Assembly: GCA_002794785.1 (NCBI GenBank)
Contig: NBBA01000004.1
Location: 186,001-250,000, forward strand
Reading direction: 5' to 3'
DNA from: Coniferiporia sulphurascens
Taxonomy: Eukaryota > Basidiomycota > Agaricomycetes > Hymenochaetales > Hymenochaetaceae
DNA: 64,000 nt
Shown here: piece after piece, positions 11,111 to 23,434 of the stretch
Position numbering within the stretch: the stretch's first letter is position 1
Layout: the number at the start of each line of letters is the position of its first letter
Notes under the pieces: model-generated
Database searches by the model: none
What the model was told of the DNA's origin: nothing
The model's input: the letters and a program-made list of their open reading frames with translations, nothing else
Program-made: the position numbers and the translations under genes

Positions 11111-12203
11111 CTGAAGCGACGGCCAGGAGCGCAGAAAGGATATATGGGTCCGGAAACATGTATCACGGGCTTCAAGATCTCAGATGATGTATTAGTGAGC
11201 CAAAAATGTGTGCAGAAAAGGAAATAACCAGGGCAGATGAGAGTCGGCAGTTGGGTGCTTAGAACACGGCAGGCCTAGTCTTCCCAAGCGTACGTGGATA
11301 CATAATCAGAGTGGCTTCTATTAGGAACGCGGGGTGCACAGCAGGGAGGTCCTGTATCGCGTCAGGTTTCCCGAGGTGGGGGGCCAGAAGAGGAACAAGG
11401 CGAGAAGGTAAGCCGGCTTCGCTAAAAAAGCGATTCTTGGTCTCGCAAACGACGCAAGAAGACTAGGGAGTGTTGGTTATAGGGTTATAATCATACACAA
11501 TTAAAGGACGGAGGATCGCAAAAAGTCCACTCGCTGGCGTTAGACAATCACTGGATCGGACTCACCTGAGTACGCGTACTAATGACCAGTAGCATATTCG
11601 TGAAACTAGCATCCAGGGGATAATACGATGAGCGTTTGGCTTTTGTTCAGGTAAAATTTTGGTCGCCTTGGTGAAAGGAGCCTCCGATTGTCTCCCCATG
11701 GGACTGTCGCTCTTGTGTATATAGGTTGGAGAATGCAAACCCAGTCGTTCTTTCAAGTTGCCATTGCTTCATAAGGTCTCCTAAAAGTGATTTCATGAAC
11801 GAGGGAGTTCATCCTCTGACATCTTCGCACAACGGAATCCATTAGATGGACGAGAGAAAACCTTCCAGTCGATGGTAGTCATGAGCCATAGCTTGGACTC
11901 TGGAGGTCCGAGTTCCGTTTCCAACAGTACTTCTTGAAGTCGATCTTTTTGTTCCCGATATGGGAAGTCGTACTCCGAAAGATGAATGATCGACATCGCA
12001 CTGAGCTCGCATTCCGAGTCAGACAACACTCCTATCCTCGAACTGAAAATTTTCTTCAACCATGCATATCGGGAAGTTGAACAAGGGGAAGAACTATATT
12101 TTCGAAGCTTTGGTTGAAAGCAAAAAACCAACCCAGGAAAGGGAACGCAATAAAAAAGGGCATAATCATAGCGAGACAGTAATAGTGGGCATAATAGCAT
12201 ATT
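11111..12203. other. Spacer between zinc-finger copies 3 and 4
   Basis: No gene is supported; a 135-codon minus-strand frame at 11793-12200 has no domain. The stretch is the diverged counterpart of 6311-7282 (see that entry), which supports block duplication of a two-gene unit. Confidence 0.5.
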
Positions 12204-13077
12204 CTATTGTACAAACAAAGATAGGAGATTCATAAATTGCTTCGAAGGAGCCCGGTAAAGATATTCTTCTGTACCGTCCTCCCTTATCCATCCAAGTGCC
12301 CAAGCAACACGCACGTATGTTGAGTACTGGGGACGGCTGATCCTAAGCTTCGTCTTCTCCATTTCCAACAGCGCGGGTCGCGCAATCTTACATGGTTCCA
12401 TGGCGCGCCCGCTCGTGCCTATCGCGCGAGTTTTTGATTGAGAATGTCTTGCTGCATGACGCTCTGCAGCAGGCGAAGACTATAGAATCTTCTACAGAGC
12501 CCCCGGGGCGCCTGGTGGATTTGTTTCCGGCGAGCCTCGCGGAAGCGCGGGGGGTGCGCATCGCTTCGTCCTCCTCGACCACTGTGACTGTCTGAGCGGA
12601 CAAGGTCTTACATGGTGCCGCGTTGTCGCATGCTTTGTTCGTGGGGTTCCCGAGACTTTCCAAGTACGCCATCATACACGCAATATCGTACTGAGAAGGC
12701 TGTTGGAAAGGCACAAGGGAGAGATCCAAAGGCAGAAACTCGAGTTGGTCGAATGACAGCGGCACGTTATTATCACCAAGGTATAGAGGCTCAGGATACA
12801 GCTCGCTTGGAGACTCGGAGCCCTGGGAAGAGCTTCCTGCGTACAACTCTGGTGTGCTTGCTCCAGGAGGTAAGAGTGGGGGGTAGACAAAAGCAGAGCA
12901 TAGTGTGGAAAGATCAATGCCGCGATCCTTTACAAGTCGGTCAGCACAGTCAACAGAACAAAAATCTAATGGTCATACCGTATACGTGGGCATGTTATCG
13001 CCAGAGCTAACATTTCCTTTATTTTTCTGGGAGATTGCAGGCCCGGAGGGAGCGGAGAAGGCGTCGTAATGCGACAT
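12204..13077 (-). pseudogene. Decayed zinc-finger paralogue, tandem copy 4 (B')
   Basis: Exon 1 from ATG 13077 (MSHYDAFSAPSG...NMPTYT) still ends at a GT donor, and an acceptor ending TTGTAAAG leads into exon 2. Exon 2 shares copy-2 landmarks, with YAGSSSQGSESP and ELYPEPL here against YLGSSSQGLATP and GLYPELPPF in copy 2. The first finger is present (CRASCSKTF...RHERARH). The frame then stops at TAA just after HGTM. The conserved C-terminal block continues in another frame (KLRISRPQYSTYVRVAWALGW, TEEYL) and most of the second Cys/His module is deleted. A frameshift plus an internal deletion makes a null allele likely. A shortened one-finger protein ending at 12388 is the alternative. Confidence 0.7.
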
Positions 13078-13159
13078 ATTGGACTTAGAAATTCGAGGTA
13101 CTGCGATTGTGAGGGACGGCTGGGATGAAAGGTCTGTGTTTCATGCTCTCCTTTATCAT

Positions 13160-13310
13160 CGAACACGCTAGAGATATACCCATCGCAGCGACAAAGCAGA
13201 AGCATCAAAGCATACCAACCACAACCACTTGAGGTCCAAGAGGCTCGAGCACGGCCACGGAGCGTACCAACCACACGTCGCTCTCTCTGCATGGTGGCCC
13301 ATCACATAAT
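13160..13310 (-). promoter_or_regulatory. Conserved promoter block of decayed copy 4
   Basis: The minus strand has GGTATATCTCTAGCGTG about 95 bases before the exon-1 ATG, with the GCTTTGTCGCTGCGATG element upstream. The promoter is better preserved than the coding region. Confidence 0.5.
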
Positions 13311-14052
13311 CAGGAGGCTGTTTCGTAGGTCGCAAAAAGGAAATGCGCGGCCGAGAAGCTGTATCGCGGGCCCCCAAGATCTCAGATAGTGCACAAACGG
13401 GCTAAAGAGTGTGTAGGAAAAGGAAATAATGAGATAGCGGCTTGATGCTTGAAACGCGGAAGGCCCGGCCGTATCAGAAATCTGCAGCCATGAGGCTCAA
13501 ATCGCTTCTATTAGAAAGTTGAGCGCATAGCAGGAAAGGCCGTACTACCACACTAGAGGTTTCCCGGGTGGTGGTCGAGGGAGTAGGTTATGACTCACCA
13601 CCAGAATACAAGCCGCGCTCACGTTCCGGGCTTCGCATCACGGCCGTCCGCAGAAAGAGAGATGTATACACTTTTAGCGGAAAACCATTGCTAATTGTCT
13701 TCTTATAGCTAAGTTGCTTCCGAGGTTGAAGAATGCAGCCACCTCACTCATTTGATGTTCTTGACCCTCGCAACCACCTCATGTTCCGAGTTTTCCAGCA
13801 TAAGTACATGTAATTGAGTGAGCAATTCTTTAGAGTTTCCGGACCCTTATAGTGAGGGTTGTTGGGATGGTTGAGCGCTGCGCACTTAGCCAGGGCACGA
13901 GGATGAGGACGAGCTCAGGAAAAAAAGTCAAACTTAATGTTTCAAATATGGAGATAGCCTTAGATAAGATTGATCCGGGCCGTTCATTCGTCCTAATCTT
14001 ACACTTTACAAAAGACACATTTTAGTACTGTTATTCTCCCAGTCGACTCAAA
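13311..14052. other. Intergenic region upstream of the zinc-finger array
   Basis: No gene is supported. Similarity to the upstream regions of the other copies continues to about 13580 (GGTTTCCCGGGTGG, compare GGTTTCCCGAGGTGG near 11363). This marks the likely right edge of the tandem array. Confidence 0.45.
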
Positions 14053-15572
14053 CTACTCGTTCCCGAACAACCAACGCAAACCAACATCGAGATCCGCGCG
14101 CCATCGCGCACTCGCCGCAATCTGAGGGAAGTAGCTCGCAAAGCCATGGGGCATGCCCGGGTACCTACAGGCCGTAGTAAGTTAAATTACCATCATCAAC
14201 AAAAAGGCATCCAGAACGTACACTTCGACTTTGGTCGACACACCCTCTTTCTGCAGGAGTTGCGCATATAGTAATCCTTCGTCGCGCAGCGGGTCCGCGC
14301 CTGCAATCTGTACGTATGCGGGAGGGAGCCCTGCGAAAGTTTCTGCGAGGAGGGGAGACATCTCTGGGTTCAACGGTGGACCTGGCTTGTATGCGGCTGC
14401 GCAGCTAGTTCAGATATTCAGCATATATGGACGCGAAGGAACAGACGTACCCATGAAGATGTCCCTCCTATGAGGACTCAAGACCGGGTCATTGTTGTTC
14501 TGTGCGTACGAAAGGAGCTGGTCCTTGTATCTGTAAACCACAATTGTTAATCAGCATCGTTCTTCCAAATGACGGACTTAACACACTCCTCTGGGTAGCC
14601 CTCGCGATTCGAGCACGTCGATGGAATCTGGAGCACCTGGCCTGTAATCTTTCCCTTCAACTCTGGGTCCTTGCGCGCCCGTTGCGCGATTATGCACGTC
14701 AAGTTCGCGCCTGCGGACGTCCCACCGACGACCAAGCCCTTTGCCAAGTCCACCTTCAAAGCAGACGCATTCTCCGCAACCTGATTGCAGGGCCAGTTCC
14801 TTTGAGTACTAGCAAAAGAGAAATAATAACCAAAAGAGGTAGACGCACCCATTTCACTGCGGCATAACTGTCATCAATACCCACCGGCCAGGGAAACGCC
14901 GGCGCGAGACGGTAATCAACGTTTACGATCACCGCACGGTGTGTCGCGCACAGCGCCCGGCATTTAAGCTCGTCCGTATCGAGCGAACCAAGGCAGTATC
15001 CTCCGCCTGTTGTGCCCGCAACAAAAATAAAATACGGGATGATAGTAGATCATCGTGCGCGTTGCGTAGTATTTGTAACCATTGAGTGATGTGTTCATTA
15101 TTTTCTTCAAAATACAATCGAATAGACGGAAAGGGGGTTGCTACACGCACCGTGTAGCTGGATGAACGCTGGAAACGTTTCCGTCTGTCCTTCTTCGCTC
15201 AATTCAGGTGTGTACACGCGCACGGAGATTTCGCCCGCTGGCTTGCTCACGGCTACCCGCCGTTCTTCGACCGTGATCCCCACCGCTGCTCCATTCCAAC
15301 ACCGGCCATCCACATCCACAACAACGACGCAAAAGTCAGTCCCACGCAAGTAGCAGAAGCAGAACTTGATTAAACCACTCACGCGGACCTGCCGCCTCGA
15401 CACGCACCCTTGCCGCCTCCGTAAGCTCGCGCTGAACGACCTCGAGTTTCGGCACAAAGTCCGCGCTCTCCACGTCCAAGTCGTCGATTGATCCCATCCT
15501 GAGTGACGGTATCCCCGCAAGGAGCTGCACCAGCTCGGGATCCGGGGCAGAGTAATGTGCCCACTGTGCCAT
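14053..15572 (-). CDS. Alpha/beta-hydrolase, HSL-type esterase/lipase
   Basis: This is a predicted serine esterase of the hormone-sensitive-lipase fold, with several exons. It starts at ATG 15572 (MAQWAHYSAPDPELVQLLAG). The oxyanion HGGG motif is rebuilt across an intron: QLHG joins GGYCLGSLDTDELK. It is followed by VNVDYRLAPAFPWPVGIDDS, typical of the family. The nucleophile elbow is GGTSAGAN, the acid lies in AGADPLRDEG, and the catalytic His is in YPGMPHGF after the last intron (GTACGT donor, CTGTAG acceptor). The protein ends WLFGNE at 14053. The complete triad and conserved spacing indicate an active enzyme. No signal peptide is visible, so a cytosolic role in hydrolysing small esters is likely. 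The substrate cannot be inferred. Confidence 0.85.
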
Positions 15573-17451
15573 ACTGGCTACTAGCTAGCTATCTTGCAAT
15601 TGGATAAATAAACGTCCTTTCACGCCTGTGCGCAGTGACGGGGTTAAAGTCAGCGGAGGTGAGTCGCGGGTGCTGGGGGAGAAAGAATGCCATAGCACGT
15701 CAGTGTAATATATCATGTGTAAGGGGACAATTTATCTCACCTATAAACGTGATCGTCCATTCGTCGCCTGCGACGCGCGCTCATTGGCACGCGATACACG
15801 GCGGCACGGCCCTTAAAGCACACCCAAGCTTCGACTTGGACGGGTCATACACGATGACATTGGGACCGACCGGCGTACACCGTATAAGAAGCGGACAATG
15901 CGCACCCATGAGAATATATGGCGGCCTTTTTCGGGCACAAATTCATCAATGTACTCACTCCACCCAGCTTTTCGCGTACAATAGCATGCGTGTGCGGTCG
16001 AAAGTGGGCTGCCGAGTTGTGGGAATGAATAGAGCAGCCCCTATGTGGGTATTTCGCCTGTCTCCGTATAAAACTACCTGCCGTAAACAATTTAGTGCTA
16101 TAAATTACTCGCGTGTTTAGTGGACTTCGATGTAAACACGTGCATATACGACCCGAGTCCGTGCAAGACGCATCCCTGAATTTACAACGCAGGCTTGGAC
16201 TTCAAAATGAACAAATGCGTTATACGGGCATGATTTCCTTTAGTACCTAAGATTGACACGAGAATATCAAGCGCATGCATTACTTGTCAGTTCTCCCCGT
16301 GTCGTCTTACGATAAGTAGTAGCCGACATTAATCTTGGCAAAATGCGTAATCAATTTCCGATCAGGACGAAGGGAGACTAGGGAGAAAACAGAAGATAAA
16401 ATAAAGATTATGATCATGCTGCCATAAAAGCCCAAATAATAACGCCATTCTTCTAGCTAAATTAATACAGAATGTGCAATTGAAAGGAGAAACCAAGGTA
16501 ATCGAGATACAGAAAAAGTCCCAAGTGAAAGAGAACAACAAAACGGAATACACAAGCAAAATCGAAAATTGTTCGTGTGCATCTGTACGTACATTAATTG
16601 TACGTTCTTGTATGCAATCGTTATCGTGTGTGAGAATGCGGAAGTTTTTAGACGGATAGAGGGAACGAGGGAAAAACCGGTGGAGATAAGAAATGGAGAA
16701 CTGAAAGACAGATATAGCAGCAACAACGGAGGAAGAAAAGAAGGACCGGAGAGACGAACAAGCAAACGGTATAATATTAGACCCCAACGTAACCGCCGCG
16801 CACTGCAATGCGCAGTCCCCCCCCCCACAGATTCAGTGATGACCCCGTGAAAGAGGAAGGAGTGTGAGGGTAGCGAAGCCCGTCGCACCACATCCAGATT
16901 CAGACGGAACCAACCCTGCGAATAGGCTTCCTAAACCTAATCACCATAGACCCAAACCAACACCAATAATCAATTCCGATTTCGTCCCAAGTCGGCAATG
17001 TGCAGAGCTTATCGCCATCGCCATCAAGGTGAGGCAGGTGCGAAGCCGTAAATTTTTGCAACCCAGAGGCGAAGTCGAATCGATATTGAACCCCAATTTA
17101 CAGATGAAAAGAAGTGCGCGGTGAGATGCGAAACTCAAATCCAGATCTTCCGGATGCCCGGATGAAGTGAAACCCATGACCTGTTCCTGCGGGAACCAAT
17201 TCTGTGCAGCGTCACTGCTGCGCTGCAATTAGCTGCGGAGCTGACTGGCCCCAATAGAGATAGATAAACCCAGGGAGTGAAAAAGCGAGATGACAAGTGA
17301 CAATAGGACAGGAAATGACCATGAATGACGTGGTGCGTACGCTCCATTTTGAGCTTCTGCAATTGTGGTGCAGGAGAGTGCAGTGTCGTGAACGATTGAA
17401 ATGAGGTATGAGAGATATCCAAGAATTGAAACACCACGAGTCTTCCGCAAG
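15573..17451. other. Intergenic region, no supported gene
   Basis: Long frames here (15635-16120 plus, 16362-16891 minus) overlap each other and have no domain or splice support. A run of ten cytosines lies at about 16817-16826. The AT-rich stretch 16360-16660 and the 17110-17440 stretch probably include the 3' untranslated region of the next minus-strand gene. Confidence 0.4.
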
Positions 17452-18549
17452 CTATGGACGCTTTCCCCTCAGCGCTGTCGGCGCAGCCGATTGTGCATCG
17501 AAGGATGCAGACTTATATGCACGCCCTCGCAAGCCAGGTGGCACAGGTGTATCAGCATGGTTGAACCGTAGAAGTCCCGGATGTGCCGTAGGACCTGTCA
17601 AGGGTGGAGTATGCATGAGTGGGACCAGGGAGACAGGAGAGAGCAGCACCCCGACTGGGGAAATAAGAGAAGTTGAACTCGAAGAGGCAACTGAGATTAA
17701 GAGAGAGGCTGAAGCAGGTACAGCGGAAGACGCGCTGCTTCCCGTATCAATGCTTGTCGAGGACGCCGATGGAGATACCCCGGATGATGAAGATTCGGTA
17801 GACGACGTTCCTGCGATAGGAGGTGAGAGTCCCAGCGTAGATGCAGTCGACAACGCCAAATTAACATCCGTGAGGTTGGGCTCTGTGGGAAACGGATATT
17901 CGTATCTCCGGGACGCATAACGCGGCGTTCCTAGAAGCATTCCGGGCGAGTGCAGCGTTACCTCCCGCTCCATCTGATCTTCGCCAAGCGCCAGCACCGA
18001 GTGAAGGTTTTTTTTTGATGACTGTGGTTTTAAAAATTCAGGATGTGATGATCAATGAAGAGCTGAGCCAACGAACGTCAATGAGAGCACAGTCCGTGGC
18101 ATCTCCATCGCTCATGAGCACATCGCAGGGGTCAAGGTCGCTCTCCGACGCCGATGCGGAGGTGTACATTGACGACTCTGGGTCACTGAACACCATGGGA
18201 TCGCTGGCGATACAGCCATTGGCCATCATCGCGTATTTCTCTGTTGCGCCACCGTCATTGTAGTTATCGTCAAGGGAGGACACGAAGAGATCTTCGCAGG
18301 TAATGCCGGCCATGTTGTACTCGCAGATTGGAGGGAGGTCAATGAGCATTCCTGAGGATATGGTGGGGGATAGGATGTACGAGCTGGTTGTTGGGAGAGA
18401 CGGCAGTCTACTCCCAACAGCTGCGTACCGGGGGGGATATAAGGGGAGCGCGGACTGGGAAGGGGGTACAGCTGGTTCAAGTAGCAGGTCGAGAAGGGAA
18501 GGGAGAGAACTCTCTCGTAATACTTACAAGTCCCCCCGAATGACGTCAT
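17452..18549 (-). CDS. Ser-rich hypothetical protein, three exons
   Basis: I do not recognise a family. A coherent model starts at ATG 18549 (MTSFGGT). A GTAAGT intron joins in phase to SVPPSQSALPLYPPRYAAVG, and the frame runs through ICEYNMAGITCEDLFVSSLD and an acidic Ser/Asp segment (SASASESDLDPCDVLMSDGD). A probable intron (GTTCGT donor, ACCACAG acceptor) joins SSKKNLHSVLALGEDQMERE. The C-terminal half is a Ser/Thr/Ala-rich tract followed by a Pro-rich tail ending TALRGKRP. The product is about 320 residues, disordered, with acidic and Ser/Pro-rich parts as seen in transcriptional regulators. No DNA-binding domain is visible, and additional 5' exons could exist. Function is unknown. Confidence 0.55.
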
Positions 18550-21500
18550 GTTTTATCCATATTCGGGGTGGCCTGGGCACTGAGTTGCGCGAGCGTCGCT
18601 CTCTTGATTCTTTACTTTATCCTTCATCTCATTCCGGTCAAAAAAAAAGTGATCGCAGCTGCGAGGTGTCGCAAGCTGTGCCACAATCACCGCTTGTGAA
18701 AAAAAGCATCCGCCTCGGTCTTCGGCCTTTGCTTCTCCTACCCGCATTCGGGCCTCGTGTACAAGCGGTGTATTGTCAACAGTCGTTCACAGCATCACGA
18801 CATCGTGGTCAGATGTCTGCTTGTCCTCTTGTTTTTCCGCACTCTTGCACAACACGCCAGATTACCTGTGCCCGTCACATGTACCGAGGGTTGCTCTTAG
18901 CATCACGGAGGCCGGCGATGCGTTGTTGTCGTGCCATTCCCATGGATCAGGGCCAATCGGATACCCTCGCTCGTTCAAAATGAAGATGACGCTGCTTCTG
19001 CCCCCAAAAGTTATGCGTCTATCTCGGTTGTTCAAGTAAACGAAGGATCATGCTCAGCTCAAAATACTGCGATTCCTCACTTATTTGTCCACCTGACGAC
19101 ACGGTTTTGATATGGCTCTTTACAGCTTTCTAATCCCCGACTGTAACTAAAAAAGCTTTCTACGCTGTATTGCCGCTCTCGCTCCTTTGATTACTCTGTC
19201 TTTCCAGTATTCTCACTGTGTGGACTAAACGAACTCTTCTGCTTGTTCCCGCATTTCCCCTTTCGCAGATAAACTACCCGGTTACGAATGTCGTAGTTTC
19301 AAAACGCCGACTGTCTCCGGAAGTCTGACACACCTTCCGTGCTTACAGCGCCTACTCGCTCACCCACAATCTCTCACATGGCCTCGGTTGACGCTCGACG
19401 CGGCCTAGAAGCTTGTTCGGCCAAAGTTGCGCAACTAGGCTCGGCCATTTCCGTACCGACTCCCGACTTCCCATCCGCTGGCCACACTGCAGTCGGCTTC
19501 CTCCCTTCCTTTGATTAGTTCAATGCTGTCTGCGACCTCGTCCCAAACCCTTACGTGATTCCTTATCTTGTCTGTACCCAATATTAGCGCCCGCTCGACT
19601 CACGCGTCGGGGATGGAACCCCTCCTCTTCTCGCCCTGTCGAGAGCAGACGAGATCGCGCCGAAGCTCGTAGGGGGCGCTCCGTCCGCCTTCTGCAATCT
19701 TGCCCGCTTACGATACAGTTCGTGATGTTCCTCAACTTGAACGAGTTGGACACCTGAGCACACAAACGGGGTTGCTCACATATTACGAAGACGATGTCTG
19801 CCAGCGATGCGGTGTATAATAATCCGCCCCCAAAAGGTAGCGCGCTTGATCTATCGTCTAGAAATAGAAAGAACATCCGGCACATGTATGGCAAGACCGA
19901 GCGGCGAAACGCGATACAGAAGTACCAAGACAATGACTAGACTCACCCATTCGCACCCCCTGTTCTCGAATTCGGCCACCGCTTTCACGGCGGAGATCTT
20001 CCTGTTCCACCCATATGTGCACACAAGCGCATACCTCGGGTTTCTCCGTGCTAAACGCATAGTCATCTAATCGGCGAAGCAGACTCGTGTACCTCGACCC
20101 GCCACTAGATATGTGCCTTCTCACGCTTTCCATGTGGCGCCGCTCTTCGCCGACTTCCTATTCCCGCAAGTCGAATCTGAAAAAAGCCTCCAATGCAATT
20201 ACTTTTGAAAAGGATCATATCCCAGACTCCCGCGAACGTTCCCTAAGAATTTCTAAACCCGGTATCTCAATCACATGAGCGCGTACCTGAGTTTAACCTA
20301 CCGTCTATCTTAACTCATGCCTCCTTAGTTGTCTAAGTTCTCTTGTGCTTCTAGCTGCTTTTAAAACCGCCTTTCCTTTTGAGCGCCAATACTCCCTGAG
20401 CTGGTCAGCACATAAGTTCCCGCCAGCACCACTTCTGCTCTATCGCAAGTATACACCTCATGAACCTACTCGCTAGCCATGGCGACTTCCGACACGATCG
20501 ATGAAAGAACTCAAAGATCTCCCGTGGGCATTGCCCAGACATTCTACCGTCCCGCTTCAATTCCCCATGGGCCATGGAACCACTGCAAACGCCGCTGCCA
20601 CTTGATAGTGATTCTAGCGGCCAAGCGGTGGTTGTACACACGACGGTCAACCCGGGATGTGCGTACGTACTTCTCCCGTCTTCTTAGCCTTAATTGCATA
20701 CACGCACACACGTACCTTTACACGTAGCTCTGAATAGTGAACCCTGGACCCTAGTTCTCGACTTCGGACTCCTTCAAATTCAATGATGAGGCGCTCGCGT
20801 ATACAGAAGACTGGTTCTTAGAGACGCCGAGGGTGCTTACTCTCAATGGTGACTGTATCTGGACTGTGGCTCGAACCACCGAGAAGAAGGCGTGATAGTC
20901 TGGATCCTCATTCCAATGGCCAACGTGTCTGTTTAATCATCCTTCTATGGGAAAAGGAAGAGAAATCACTTGGAGCGTCGAAATGAAACTTGCCGGGCCG
21001 TCGGTATTTGTATGGTGACGACTACTGCCACGTACGTACTGTATGTATACTAAATTGGGTACGCCGTCTTCCTATTTTGTTTCTCGCCTCATTGCACTCA
21101 TATATTGTGTAAAAAATCGCTCGCTGGTCCCGCTTTGGAAGGCGCTGCATTGGAAAACATGAGTTTTGAACCCCTCCCTATTTGTCACAGTAGCCCAGAA
21201 TTATAACTGGGAACTTACTCCGGTGAGAATGGGCCCTGGGGCGTTATCCGACGACGAACGCGTAGGTCAACACCACTGGTACAGAATCAAAACCAGTACT
21301 CCTGCACTTCTAGGCTCTAGGGTCATCGAGTTTGAATAAGGGCCGAGAATGTCCCTTTCTATTCGGTGGAAGATCAGCGACACGGCCGTGCCGAACGGAA
21401 ACTTGGATCTACATTGCATGTGCTCCGCACGTGGATGTAGACTGTATACTGTATATCTTGTTTGGCAAGCACAGCCGAAGTCAACTGGGGATGCACTTAA

Positions 21501-23434
21501 AACGTTTTTTTAGTTCAAAGTATGCATTTTATTTCCCTCCTGGTTACTAGACCTACCCATACTTAACTCACCCTTTGGAACTTGGAAGCACAGACTTCAG
21601 GACACGCGATCATACCGCCAAAGCCGAACTGCTGCTGATAAGTTAAAAACAATGGCGAGGCCGTCTGCACTGGCAATGCCCGGTGCCCCTTCTATTCAAG
21701 GCAATCATGATTTTTTTGTGCTTTAATTAGCTGGCGTTAGGTGCAGGCGTTCTTGCGGCAGGAGGCGGTGCATTTTGGTCAACATTGCTGTCGATGTCCT
21801 CACCAGGTGTGGCGCAAGTTTATTTGTAATCTTTGAAAGTTTCAAAAGGTTTGCGGGGTATGGCAATGCAAAAATACGCGCGATTTAGTACGTCTTCGCG
21901 CTGCTGTTTGCATTACTATTAAAATTTACAGGTCACTATCTTAGAACGCGAAACAACAGTGGCCAGGTGTGGTAATGCTAACTTGCAGGAATACTTTACA
22001 GCTTCTAGACATGATAATTCAGCGGCATGGAGAAGGAACTACGAATAAATGAGCTTGATAAGCTCAAGCCGTTAGTGCAAAGCGGTGTTTACGATGACTT
22101 TATCGATACGCTTGTGAAGTCAAGACGGAGAGCAAGCGAGCGCGCATTCAATTGATGCTTTGCACTGTAGCCGGCTGGGGTATGGTGCAGCTGCTGGAGG
22201 AGGTCGACAGCAGCACCTTTACGTCAAAACCTGGGGCATTTTGACCAACATTGCCGTCGACCTCCTCCAGTAGACGCGGCGCAAGCTGGTCCGCAATCTT
22301 TGAAAGGTTTAAAGGGGGTATGGTAATGCAAAACGTACGCGTCATCGGGTACGTCTTCCCACGAGATACGCTTACATGGCTCGTAAGTGCCAATGAGGCA
22401 ACGAGAGTCTCGAAGAAGGGTCAGCTCATCGGCAATCGCGGTAGCGGTCGTAAAGAGGACGCGGAGAAGTGGCTTAGGAAATTGGCCTACATGGACGTGG
22501 TTATTAGTTAGGCGAGTTTGGATGACCTTACGGGAGGAATGAAATGTACATACCAGCTAATGTTAATCCTACAGTCCCAAGAGCACGGAAGATAGTCTTA
22601 AACTGGTCCATGTCCAAATTGCTCTCACCTGGGAGGTACGGAATCCGAATCCCAGTCACACAACCACGAGTTCCGGGATAAGATCGAGCCCTCAAACCAG
22701 ATGTCTGCAGCGGTGCTATGATAGCGGCAGCCGAATAAAGTTATGTAGTGGAGATGATACCATCTGATCGAACGCGTCAATGGAGATGTACTAATTGTTG
22801 GCCTATTGCGCTTTAGTCTACAGGTGAATTTAATGAGTTACTATGTGGCAACCTAAAATGGTAGCGATTCCCATCACCCATTCTACCATTGAAAAAATTA
22901 GTGGAAGTGCTTGTTATTGATGCCGATGCTTCCTATACTGCATATACAGGAATTTTGTGCACTCACGGCAGTGTGAGTGTTCAATTTTGTAGCATATAGG
23001 CCTGCTAAACAAATTCACAGTCACATTTTGAGTTATGGGAGACACTTTCCAATTATAGATGCGGCGTAACTAATTATATCCACCTGTAAATCGGTGGTTT
23101 TTCTTCAATACAGTAGTACTACAGTACACGAGTTTTCTTGGGATTCTGCACATACCAGATCAGAATCAATCTTGGGCTGTCCTTTGTTAACTACTCAAAC
23201 TGCGGTTGCGGTGTGGCGCATCTTTCGATATTCCGTTGTGGCAACAGCCGAATCTAAAAAATGATCCGGGGCTTGCCGACCTGTTTGTTATTCCCGAACG
23301 AGACAGCTAAGTAGGGGATCCACTGGCATCCCCATCATGAAGTACTCCCAGCATGCAATTCATATAAGATATGCTCCAACTTTCAACTTCCATCTTCTAG
23401 ATCCCTTTTTCTCGACTTCCTCTGGCTTCCTGAC
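18550..23434. other. Gene-poor interval with decayed sequence
   Basis: There is no intact gene in about 4.9 kb. A plus-strand stretch at 19380-19560 reads as coding with internal stops: MASVDARRGLEACSAKV, then TPDFPSAGHTAVGFLPSFD, stop, FNAVCDLVPNPYV. It looks like an eroded exon of unknown family. The two diverged direct repeats at 21772-21900 and 22238-22370 lie here. The last 1 kb is AT-rich. Confidence 0.4.
21772..22370. repeat. Diverged direct repeat pair, about 130 bases each
   Basis: Positions 21772-21900 and 22238-22370 align over about 130 bases. Both carry CAACATTGC-GTCGA, GGCGCAAG, AATCTTTGAAAG and GGGTATGG-AATGCAAAA, then CGCG and TACGTCTTC. On the minus strand both copies keep a partly open frame (EDVPDDAYVLHYHTPFKPFK in the second copy). 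The first copy has an in-frame stop. The family is unknown; this may be a duplicated exon of a dead gene. Confidence 0.5.

Noticed and set aside
16362..16891. Two long minus-strand frames
   Set aside because: They overlap in different frames within AT-rich sequence and lack recognisable motifs; probably downstream untranslated sequence.
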